A stretch of DNA of 10,065 nt from Promethearchaeota archaeon (GTDB lineage Archaea > Asgardarchaeota > Lokiarchaeia > Sigynarchaeales > SOKP01), in assembly GCA_014729315.1 (NCBI GenBank), contig WJKD01000324.1, positions 1 to 10,065 of the forward strand. The letters are read 5' to 3'. A program made the translations under genes and the position numbers. The notes under the pieces are model-generated. The model saw only the letters and a program-made list of their open reading frames with translations. It did no database searches and was not told where the DNA came from. This document shows, in pieces, positions 1 through 6,563 of the stretch (positions are counted from its first letter, which is position 1; the number at the start of each line of letters is the position of its first letter).

Positions 1-2
1 CT

Positions 3-191
3 ATGAAAGGGGTAAAATTTAAAATTGGGCATAAAAGACCTCATTGGAAGACTTTCAGCTATAATTACCCAGAACAGACTTCTTATAAACAAAAAATCAT
101 TAAGATTTTAGAAGACATTTTAAGTAAGCTAAAAGAGGATAATAACATAAGCGAAAAAAAGGGTAAAATTAAGTATTTAAATGCGTTTTGA
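3..191 (+). CDS. Small hypothetical protein or C-terminal end of a gene cut by the window
   Basis: I do not recognise this 62-residue product. It is very basic and lysine-rich. Residues about 28-45 (YKQKIIKILEDILSKLKE) look like an amphipathic helix, and the tail is charged. The ATG lies two bases from the window edge, so the real gene may begin outside and this may be only its C-terminus. It ends in TGA and overlaps the convergent hydrolase gene by 23 bases, which weakens the case slightly. There are no cysteine motifs, membrane segments or signal peptide. It could be a real short protein, a gene end, or a chance ORF in AT-rich DNA. Confidence 0.35.
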   Translation: MKGVKFKIGHKRPHWKTFSYNYPEQTSYKQKIIKILEDILSKLKEDNNISEKKGKIKYLNAF

Positions 192-975
192 GAAAATCCC
201 ACATAATTTCTCTAAGTTCCTTGCTAGAGTCGATCTGTAGGCTGTGCCCTCCTCCTTTTATAATTTTTAAGGTGGAATTTGAAATGTTTTTGTGTAAAAA
301 TTTAGAATGATTCAATCCGGGAATGATGCGATCCTTATCACCTACAACGATTAAGGTCGGTTGGTTTATTCGGTTCAAATCGTTTCTTGTATCGTGAGCG
401 CTCGTTGCTACTCCTTGGTTAATAAAATCTTGTAATGTTGTAGCGTCTTCAATAAATTGATCTCTTAAAATTTCGTATAATTCCTTATTTCCTTTTAGTA
501 TTTTCCGAAATTTTCTTCCGTATTGTGCCGGGATTCTTGTTTGAAACTTTTGTTCTATGGTCATATTATCCATGAGTTTTTGCGATTCTATTATTGGTTT
601 GGCATCGTAATTTGCAGATGTGGCAATTAAGATAAGCGTCTTCACTTTTTTAGGATATTTTAAAGTAAAGTTTTGGGCAATCATTCCCCCCATACTTATT
701 CCACATAAATGAATTTTTTCGGTAATTTCTAAATGCTGCAATAATTTGTAAATGTCTTGAACAAATAATTCCATTCTATAGGGATAATTTGGCCTTGAGG
801 ACTTACCAGTTCCTCTGTTGTCCAATGCAATGACCTTCATTTTTTCTTTTAGAAAAGGAATCAAAAAGTTCCAACTTGTCAATTGGCTACCTAAACCGCA
901 TATCAGTACAAGTGGTTTTCCTTCTCCCTTACATATGTAATATGTTTCAATATCGTCGTGTTTGAAAAATGACAT
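169..975 (-). CDS. Alpha/beta-fold hydrolase
   Basis: This 268-residue protein is a complete cytoplasmic single-domain alpha/beta hydrolase. Visible family marks are the oxyanion-hole segment CGLGS (26-30), the strand-turn motif LDNRGTGKSS (51-60), the nucleophile elbow GISMGG with Ser94, the acid region VGDKDRIIP (Asp215 probable acid, Asp213 alternative) and GGGHS with catalytic His244. A lid region lies at about 125-200. The pattern resembles the branch containing 3-oxoadipate enol-lactonases and carboxylesterases, but sequence alone does not fix the substrate. There is no signal peptide. The ATG start is supported by a BRE/TATA box about 28 nt upstream, consistent with a leaderless mRNA. 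The gene is divergent from the glycyl radical enzyme, so the two share a 204-bp intergenic region but not a transcript. Confidence 0.9.
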   Translation of the reverse strand: MSFFKHDDIETYYICKGEGKPLVLICGLGSQLTSWNFLIPFLKEKMKVIALDNRGTGKSSRPNYPYRMELFVQDIYKLLQHLEITEKIHLCGISMGGMIAQNFTLKYPKKVKTLILIATSANYDAKPIIESQKLMDNMTIEQKFQTRIPAQYGRKFRKILKGNKELYEILRDQFIEDATTLQDFINQGVATSAHDTRNDLNRINQPTLIVVGDKDRIIPGLNHSKFLHKNISNSTLKIIKGGGHSLQIDSSKELREIMWDFLKTHLNT

Positions 976-996
976 ACTCGAAGATTATTATTTTTT

Positions 997-1009
997 TTTT
1001 TATATTTCG
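997..1009 (-). promoter_or_regulatory. BRE/TATA promoter of the alpha/beta hydrolase
   Basis: Read on the minus strand this is CGAAATATAAAAA, a purine-rich BRE followed by a TATA box. Its centre is about 28 bases upstream of the hydrolase ATG at 975. That is the usual TATA-to-start distance in archaea, so transcription probably begins at or very near the ATG, giving a leaderless mRNA. No Shine-Dalgarno is visible, which agrees. Confidence 0.6.
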
Positions 1010-1095
1010 TTAAATGGACTATCATCTCATCCAATATTAAGATTTAAAATTCGAGATTTTTTTTAATTCTAATCAATGATTTATTATTAGAAACA

Positions 1096-1110
1096 GCACA
1101 ATATAAATAG
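1096..1110 (+). promoter_or_regulatory. Probable TATA promoter of the glycyl radical enzyme
   Basis: The sequence GCACAATATAAATAG contains a good archaeal TATA element (ATATAAATA, 1101-1109). Initiation about 25 nt downstream, near 1130, would give a leader of about 50 nt before the ATG at 1180. The leader has no clear Shine-Dalgarno. Alternative AT-rich boxes closer to the gene are weaker. Confidence 0.45.
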
Positions 1111-1179
1111 AAGCGTAATTAACTAATTTATAGAAAAATTTCGTAAGTAATAAAGAGTATTTTTTCGTTTGTGTTAAAA

Positions 1180-3588
1180 ATGTTAAAAACAAATATAAGT
1201 TCTGGAAGAATAGCTAAGTTAAAAAATAAGTTATTGTCGAGCCCATACGAGTTATGCGTTGAACGATTAAGATATTATACCCAAGCCTATAGAAAATACC
1301 AAGAAGAATCCGAAATAATTAAGCGCGCGAAAGCATTTGAACATACAATTAATAACATGACAATTTTTATTAGGGATGATGAACTCCTCGTTGGAAACGA
1401 AACGAGCAAGAGCCTCGGAGAAAAAATTAACCTTGACTTACAAAGATACAATGTCAATTTAGGAAAGAAAAGTAATATCAGAAAACTAAAAAAAAGACCA
1501 TTACAACCTTTCAAGATCAGCGACGAAGAAGTAGACGAATTACTAGAACTCATCCCCTTTTGGAAAGACAAGTCATTAATAGGAGCTAGAATATATAAAA
1601 GATTGTGTGAAGAGAACCTTATCAACGAGTCCGGCAAATTAGCTGCTTTAGCACCAAACATAGCGGTTCAAATAGGAACTACTGAAGGGCACTTGTCTAT
1701 GGGATACGAAAAATTACTCGAAAAAGGTTACACCGGAATTATAAAAGAGGCAAATTCGTACCAGAAGAAGTTGGATTTGAATGATCCGAGGGATTCCGAA
1801 AAAAATGATTTCTACAACGCAGTAAAAATTTATTATAGCGCTGCGATAGCGTTCTCCAAGCGTTTTTCTAACTTAGCAGAGGAATTAGCAGATCAAGAGG
1901 ATAATACCCTTCGTAAAAAAGAATTAAAGGCAATTTCAGTTATGATGCTGAAATTTACTAAAAAGCCTCCCGACTCGTTCTACGAGGCTATCCAGTTTAT
2001 CTGGTTTACCCAGAACTTAGCAAACATTAATTATCAAAGGAGCGTTTTAGCGCTAGGTCGATTAGATCAAATATTATGGCCCTTTTACAAACGAGATGTT
2101 ATCGAAAAACAAATTGTCTCTAAGGAATTTGCCTTAGAATTAATAGAAGAATTAAATCTAAAGTTGACATGGAATGTGACCATCTTGCCCACTGATTTTA
2201 CCATGGTGGCAAATGCACTGGGACAAAATACCCAAACAATAACAATTTCCGGCATAGATCCCGAAACGGGTGAGGATGCAACAAACGAACTTTCTTATTT
2301 ATTTTTGGACGCGTATCGGAATGTCAAATGTTTGACCACGGATTTATCGGTTAGAATTAATAAGAACACTCCACAAACATTCTTCAAGGAGGCACTCAAG
2401 GTGTTTCGTTCTACTTCGGGAATTGCGTTCTATAACGACGAAGTGATAATTCCGGGTTTACAAAAAGCAGGATACGAATTAAAGGACGCTCGAAATTATG
2501 TGCTAATAGGATGCGTAGAACCAACTGGTCAAGGTAATAGCTTTTCAGCCACGGGGAGAATGTTCATGAATTTGCCGGGTGTCCTTGAGTTAACGCTAAA
2601 TAACGGATATAGTAACTTTTCAAAACAATATGATGGACTAAAGACGGGCGATCCGAAGGAATTTAAAACCTTTAATGAACTGTACGAAGCTTTTAAACGC
2701 CAACTTGATTATAACATACAATATTCAGTAGCAATCGCTAAAGTCGGCGACATCGAAGCGATGAAATACTTCCAACATCCTTTGATATCCGCGACCTTAG
2801 ATGGATGTATGAAAAATGGAAAAGATTATGTTTGCGGAGGTGCAAAATATAATTATTCTTCGATCACAGCATATGGATTTGCGACTCTAGTTGATTCGTT
2901 TTATAGTATAAAGAAAGTAGTATACGATGAAAATTTATACACTCTTCCTGAATTTGTTAATATCCTCAATTCTGATTATGATGATCACGAAGCTCTGAGA
3001 CAAAAATTAATTAATAAATATCCAAAATGGGGAAATGATGTAGAAGAAATCGACAATATGGCAAACGATCTATGGGACTTATTTTGCTCAAAGGTTGCCC
3101 AACATACCCCCGAAAGAGGGGGAAGATATTCTGCTGGAGCTTACTCAATGGGCATTCATGTCATGGAAGGATTTTTTACTCGACCAAGTGCTGACGGGAG
3201 AAAAGCTTTAGAGCCGATTTCAAATAGTCTCTCACCAGTAAATAAAGTGGAAAAAAACGGAATCACCGCTGCTTTAAACTCTATTGCGAAATTAAATTAC
3301 GATCTAGCTAACAATGGGATCGCAGTTAATGTTAGGTTTAATCCGTTAAATTTAGAGGGAGAAGAAAAGCTTACAAAATTTTATAGTCTTCTCAAAGGTT
3401 ATTTTGATAAGGGAGGTATGCAAATTCAACCAAATGTTGTGTCTTCCGAAACTTTAATTGACGCTCAAAAACATCCCGAAAATTATCCGGATTTAATCGT
3501 AAAAGTAGGGGGTTATAACGCAACTTTTGTAGACTTGGGAAGACCTATCCAAGACGATATCATTGATAGACTAGAAAATAAAATTTAA
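1180..3588 (+). CDS. Glycyl radical enzyme (pyruvate formate-lyase / dehydratase superfamily)
   Basis: Full-length cytoplasmic glycyl radical enzyme of 802 residues. The N-terminal PFL domain starts with RIAKLKNKLL and carries IFIRDDELLVGN (about 62-73). The family element LGRLDQILWPFY is at about 292-303. The thiyl-radical cysteine is Cys445 in GCVEP, with Glu447 the likely general base. GGAKYNY follows at about 553-559. The C-terminal radical loop is KVGGYNATF, with radical Gly778 next to Tyr779. GCVEP plus the dehydratase-like N-terminus favour the glycerol/diol dehydratase-lyase-decarboxylase group over true pyruvate formate-lyase, which has adjacent cysteines. The substrate cannot be read from the motifs. 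GTG at 1171 would add MLK, a near repeat of MLK at 1180; I chose the ATG. The enzyme needs a radical SAM activase, and none is encoded here. Family assignment is very sure; the reaction is not. Confidence 0.95.
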   Translation: MLKTNISSGRIAKLKNKLLSSPYELCVERLRYYTQAYRKYQEESEIIKRAKAFEHTINNMTIFIRDDELLVGNETSKSLGEKINLDLQRYNVNLGKKSNIRKLKKRPLQPFKISDEEVDELLELIPFWKDKSLIGARIYKRLCEENLINESGKLAALAPNIAVQIGTTEGHLSMGYEKLLEKGYTGIIKEANSYQKKLDLNDPRDSEKNDFYNAVKIYYSAAIAFSKRFSNLAEELADQEDNTLRKKELKAISVMMLKFTKKPPDSFYEAIQFIWFTQNLANINYQRSVLALGRLDQILWPFYKRDVIEKQIVSKEFALELIEELNLKLTWNVTILPTDFTMVANALGQNTQTITISGIDPETGEDATNELSYLFLDAYRNVKCLTTDLSVRINKNTPQTFFKEALKVFRSTSGIAFYNDEVIIPGLQKAGYELKDARNYVLIGCVEPTGQGNSFSATGRMFMNLPGVLELTLNNGYSNFSKQYDGLKTGDPKEFKTFNELYEAFKRQLDYNIQYSVAIAKVGDIEAMKYFQHPLISATLDGCMKNGKDYVCGGAKYNYSSITAYGFATLVDSFYSIKKVVYDENLYTLPEFVNILNSDYDDHEALRQKLINKYPKWGNDVEEIDNMANDLWDLFCSKVAQHTPERGGRYSAGAYSMGIHVMEGFFTRPSADGRKALEPISNSLSPVNKVEKNGITAALNSIAKLNYDLANNGIAVNVRFNPLNLEGEEKLTKFYSLLKGYFDKGGMQIQPNVVSSETLIDAQKHPENYPDLIVKVGGYNATFVDLGRPIQDDIIDRLENKI

Positions 3589-3591
3589 TAC

Positions 3592-3655
3592 TCCATTTTG
3601 AATGGATTAATAAAAGAAAAAAAAATTGGGTTTTAATATATTTTAATTTTCATTT
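3592..3655 (+). terminator. Possible terminator after the glycyl radical enzyme
   Basis: Four bases after the stop lies a perfect inverted repeat, TCCATT-TTG-AATGGA (3592-3606; 6-bp stem, 3-nt loop). It is followed within about 25 bases by a T-rich tract (3630-3655). Archaeal termination mainly uses U-runs, so the T-rich part may be the working signal. The stem is short and the T-run is broken, so confidence is moderate. Confidence 0.4.
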
Positions 3656-3735
3656 GTAATCAAAAACCACTTTACTTTCTAATAAGGAATATTATCTTTA
3701 AAGGCATTAAAGTAGAAATATTGTAAAAAGCAATC

Positions 3736-5469
3736 TTAACCGTATAACCCTTTGCTCCTTTTATAAATAGTCAATAACTTTATTGCGGGAGTCTCCTCTA
3801 TAGAAGTATCGATATCTATAACCGCAGGCATCTTTGCGTCTATCGCTCTTTTAAAGGCTCCTTTTAGTTCTTTGTAATCCGTAATTTTCTCAGCATAGCA
3901 TCCATAACTCTTAGCAATTTCAGCGTAATTCGTATATGGCAAGTCCACATCACAATATCGTTTCCCAAGATTTATTTTTTGATTATTCTTTATCATAGAC
4001 CAGCAACTATTATTTGAGATGAGACATATAATGGGGATTTTATATCTAACGGCAGTTTCCAATTCTTGAGCGTTGAAGAGAAAGCTCCCATCACCTGATA
4101 TACATACAACGGGATTATCTGGTTTTGCTAACTTCGCTCCAATTGAATAAGGGATCCCCACACCAAGATGCCCCATAGCTGTTGGAAACAGATATCCTCG
4201 GGGAAAACGTGGAAAATGACTAATTAATATATGCGAAAAGACCATGATATCACCACCGTCTATGATGTAAATCGTATTCGAAGGAAAAAAGTTATAGATT
4301 TCCAAAACGAGTTTTTGAGGTATTAGTGGTGTTTTATCGGACTCAAGCAATTTATTCATTTGCTTCAGATCTCCATTATAATTACCCTGGATACTATTAT
4401 TCCATTTTTTCCATTGTGTGATCTTGTCTTTTGTAAGATTTTTTTCCATTTTCGCTAATAATTGATTGATAACGCTCTTAGCGTCAGCCACAATTCCGAT
4501 CTCAGCGGATCTATTTTTTCCTATTTCTGTAGGATCAATATCAATTTGAACAATTTTTTGATTTTGATTCCATATAGGAGCATCTCCGAACAAAACTGTA
4601 TGGTCCCATTTACAACCAAATGATAGGACTAAGTCCGCATTTGAAGCTGCTGTTCGGTACATATTCATTGCTAAATATGAGCCAAAATATGTTCTCTCAT
4701 TCCTTGAGATCGATCCTATACCGTTGATCGTAGTACCAGCTGGAATTGTATATTTATTTGATAATTCAATCAATTCTTTTGAGGCTTCTGAGGCGATTAC
4801 GCCGCCTCCTGCTATTATGATAGGTTTGGAAGCCTCTTTAAGGAGATCTAATATAGAGTCAAGTTCTTGTTCACTCGCTCTAGTTTTGACTTTTGGACGG
4901 TATTCATTAGGATGTTTAATCTTATTTAACACGGTTTTATCAGCAGTTCTTACTAATGCTGTTTCGCGAAATTCTAAATAAACTGGACCTCTCCTCCCCG
5001 ACATTGCGGTCTTTATAGCTTTTTGAACAGCGTCAGGAATCTCCCCCGGTTCTTCAACGGTTATTTGAGCTTTTGTAATAGGGTCAATAATAGCTCTCTG
5101 GTCCAAACAACCTTGGATTATGCCTTTATTATCGAACATTTTTCCAACTTGGGCACTGATTACTAAAAGAGGTATTGAATCTGACCAAGCTGTGGCGACA
5201 GCAGGAACCATATGCATAAATCCTGGACCAACGGTTCCCATACAAACTCCGATATCTCCGGAAACTCTAGCATAAGCGTCCGCAGCGTGCGTTCCACCTT
5301 GTTCGTGGCGAACCATTATGGTATTTATCCCCTCATCTCTTCCGAAACGATAAATTGCGTCGTAAATTCTTAGTATTTCTGCACCAGTAATCCCAAATAA
5401 GTATTTAACACCTTCTGTTATTAAGCATTTGACTAAAAGCTCTCCACCATCTATATCTTTTTGAGACAT
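3736..5469 (-). CDS. ThDP-dependent enzyme, acetolactate synthase large-subunit-like
   Basis: This 577-residue protein has the full three-domain ThDP enzyme fold. The pyrimidine-binding domain holds the catalytic glutamate in RHEQGG (Glu56) and the GPGF loop (81-84). The central domain includes IIIAGGG (217-223) and the ALS-like IDIDPTEIGKN (309-319). The PP-binding domain has the motif from GDGSF (459-463) to Asn486-Asn487. It resembles acetolactate synthase large subunits, but relatives include 2-hydroxyacyl-CoA lyases, oxalyl-CoA decarboxylase and sulfoacetaldehyde acetyltransferase. SNNSCWSMIK after the ThDP motif, and no regulatory subunit or ilvC/ilvD neighbour, argue against a plain branched-chain biosynthesis role. 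GTG at 5481 would add four residues; I prefer the ATG at 5469, which opens directly into the domain. It converges on the glycyl radical gene, so it is a separate transcript. Confidence 0.9.
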   Translation of the reverse strand: MSQKDIDGGELLVKCLITEGVKYLFGITGAEILRIYDAIYRFGRDEGINTIMVRHEQGGTHAADAYARVSGDIGVCMGTVGPGFMHMVPAVATAWSDSIPLLVISAQVGKMFDNKGIIQGCLDQRAIIDPITKAQITVEEPGEIPDAVQKAIKTAMSGRRGPVYLEFRETALVRTADKTVLNKIKHPNEYRPKVKTRASEQELDSILDLLKEASKPIIIAGGGVIASEASKELIELSNKYTIPAGTTINGIGSISRNERTYFGSYLAMNMYRTAASNADLVLSFGCKWDHTVLFGDAPIWNQNQKIVQIDIDPTEIGKNRSAEIGIVADAKSVINQLLAKMEKNLTKDKITQWKKWNNSIQGNYNGDLKQMNKLLESDKTPLIPQKLVLEIYNFFPSNTIYIIDGGDIMVFSHILISHFPRFPRGYLFPTAMGHLGVGIPYSIGAKLAKPDNPVVCISGDGSFLFNAQELETAVRYKIPIICLISNNSCWSMIKNNQKINLGKRYCDVDLPYTNYAEIAKSYGCYAEKITDYKELKGAFKRAIDAKMPAVIDIDTSIEETPAIKLLTIYKRSKGLYG

Positions 5470-5663
5470 TTTGAAATTCACTTATATTATAGTTAAAATG
5501 TAATCTATTATGAAAAGATCTTAATTCCTACTCAGTTTTTTCAATAAATAAATTACAGATTTAATTGAAACATCTTTTAAAAAATACAAGAATTAAAAGG
5601 ATTTTCCGATAAGAATTGGTTTTTTTTTGAGGGAATTATTATTTTTTTTCAATTTATATAGAA

Positions 5664-5691
5664 AACAGCTTTTAATGGAGCTCCAACAGCT
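5664..5691. repeat. 10-bp palindrome flanked by direct repeats
   Basis: A perfect palindrome TGGAGCTCCA (5676-5685) sits between two copies of AACAGCT (5664-5670 and 5685-5691), spaced 21 bp start to start, about two helical turns. A TATA-like stretch (5653-5660) is adjacent. The region lies between the ThDP gene and rfbC. It could be a protein-binding site for ThDP-gene transcription, or chance; nothing else supports it. Confidence 0.3.
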
Positions 5692-5705
5692 ATTATCTTA
5701 CTTCC

Positions 5706-5726
5706 TTGAATAAAATTCTTATTCAA
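5706..5726 (-). terminator. Hairpin directly after rfbC, possible terminator
   Basis: A perfect inverted repeat with an 8-bp stem (TTGAATAA / TTATTCAA) and a 5-nt loop abuts the rfbC stop codon. The stem is AT-rich. T-rich stretches on the minus strand lie further downstream, not immediately after the hairpin. It may act as a terminator or a 3'-end stabilising structure. Confidence 0.45.
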
Positions 5727-6281
5727 TTATTCAAAGGGATCTTTATGTTGCTTGAGATATTCATCAAGCAAGGGAGCATTTACATCTCTTTGAGATAAAA
5801 TCGGACTTTTTACTTTCCAATCGATATTCAGCGATGGGTCGTTCCAATATACTTCTCTTTCCAAACTTGGATCATAATAATTTGACACCTTATATTCGAT
5901 TTCTGCGTAATCTGATAACACAGAAAAACCGTGTGCAAACCCAACAGGTATTAAAATTTGGAGATAATTTTCCGCTGAAAGGCTAGTTCCCACCCATTTT
6001 TTAAAATTTGGAGATTGCGGGCGTATGTCAATCACGACATCCCAAATCTTTCCACATACACATCTGATTAACTTGACTTGTCCTGGATAAGCTTGAAAAT
6101 GCAATCCTCTCACTGTGTTTTTCAAAGATCTCGAATGATTATCTTGGACGAACTTCCAGTCAATACCAAGTTTTTTATATTTTTTATAAGAATAAGACTC
6201 AAAAAAGAAACCGCGTTCATCCGTATACACGTCAGGTTCGATAATACATACTTCTGGAAGTTCAGTTTTAATTTTTCTCAT
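5727..6281 (-). CDS. rfbC: dTDP-4-dehydrorhamnose 3,5-epimerase
   Basis: A 184-residue cupin of the RmlC family, the usual length. It epimerises C3 and C5 of dTDP-4-keto-6-deoxyglucose in dTDP-L-rhamnose synthesis in the cytoplasm. Family signatures run in order: DERGFFFESY (21-30), DNHSRS (47-52), RGLHFQ with Arg58 and catalytic base His61, GQVKL with Lys70, DVVIDIR (81-87), IPVGFAHGF (111-119), YKVSNYYDP with the acid Tyr130, WNDP (146-149) and LSQRD with Asp166, the probable His-Asp dyad partner. An in-frame extension upstream to 6380 is hydrophobic and unlike the family, so I start at the ATG at 6281. No rmlA, rmlB, rmlD or glycosyltransferase gene is nearby, so the rest of the pathway must lie elsewhere. 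The assignment is confident. Confidence 0.95.
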   Translation of the reverse strand: MRKIKTELPEVCIIEPDVYTDERGFFFESYSYKKYKKLGIDWKFVQDNHSRSLKNTVRGLHFQAYPGQVKLIRCVCGKIWDVVIDIRPQSPNFKKWVGTSLSAENYLQILIPVGFAHGFSVLSDYAEIEYKVSNYYDPSLEREVYWNDPSLNIDWKVKSPILSQRDVNAPLLDEYLKQHKDPFE

Positions 6282-6325
6282 TATTATTCTATTATTTAGA
6301 AAAAATAAAAAAATTTCACAAGACT

Positions 6326-6333
6326 CGATATAA
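6326..6333 (-). promoter_or_regulatory. Candidate TATA box of rfbC
   Basis: The minus-strand sequence TTATATCG is centred about 48 bases upstream of the rfbC ATG, predicting a leader of about 23 nt. The 113-bp gap to the preceding rubredoxin-like gene makes a separate promoter plausible. The box is a weak match. Confidence 0.25.
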
Positions 6334-6394
6334 GAATTAAAAAAATCAGAAAATGAAAATAATTTAATACAAACCATCAAAAGAATTAAGTTAT

Positions 6395-6535
6395 TTAATC
6401 CTCGATTTTTTCAAACATCTTTTTTGAGCATCTACAGCGAGGGCATTTAAAATTATTGTCTTGTTCCTCAAACGAGCATTCTCTATTATCGTCTATATAA
6501 AGGTATCGACATTTTTTACATCTATAAACTGGAAT
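6395..6535 (-). CDS. Small rubredoxin-like protein with probable ATT start
   Basis: A 46-residue metal-ribbon protein. Cysteine pairs are CKKC (6-9) and CPRC (31-34), and the end SKKMFEKIED matches the rubredoxin C-terminus. It lacks the glycines that normally follow each pair (Arg10 and Arg35 instead) and the conserved Trp before the second pair. It also has extra Cys20 and Cys36, so it may be a zinc ribbon or an altered rubredoxin. An in-frame TAG at 6550-6548 limits the ORF upstream, and no ATG, GTG or TTG occurs before the first cysteine pair. A perfect AGGAGGT ends 7 nt before an ATT codon at 6535, the likely start unless a base is wrong. It follows the flavoprotein gene by 28 nt on the same strand and is probably co-transcribed, perhaps as its partner. 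Confidence 0.75.
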   Translation of the reverse strand: MPVYRCKKCRYLYIDDNRECSFEEQDNNFKCPRCRCSKKMFEKIED

Positions 6536-6542
6536 GGTATTA

Positions 6543-6549
6543 ACCTCCT
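6543..6549 (-). promoter_or_regulatory. Shine-Dalgarno that selects the ATT start
   Basis: AGGAGGT on the minus strand is complementary to the 3' end of 16S rRNA. It is followed by a 7-nt spacer and then ATT, in frame with the rubredoxin-like ORF. It is the only strong ribosome-binding site I see in the window, as expected for an internal operon gene, and it is the main reason for placing the start there. Confidence 0.7.
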
Positions 6550-6563
6550 AAATATTAGTTTTT

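Noticed and set aside
1287..1661. 124-residue ORF on the minus strand
   Set aside because: It lies inside the glycyl radical gene, is serine/leucine-rich shadow translation, and shows no family motif.
4724..4981. 85-residue ORF on the plus strand
   Set aside because: It is antisense within the ThDP enzyme gene and no recognisable domain is present.
6078..6299. 73-residue ORF on the plus strand
   Set aside because: It is antisense to rfbC, whose own frame has complete family motifs.
6282..6380. 33-residue N-terminal extension of rfbC
   Set aside because: It is hydrophobic and AT-driven, unlike RmlC N-termini; the ATG at 6281 fits the family length and start.
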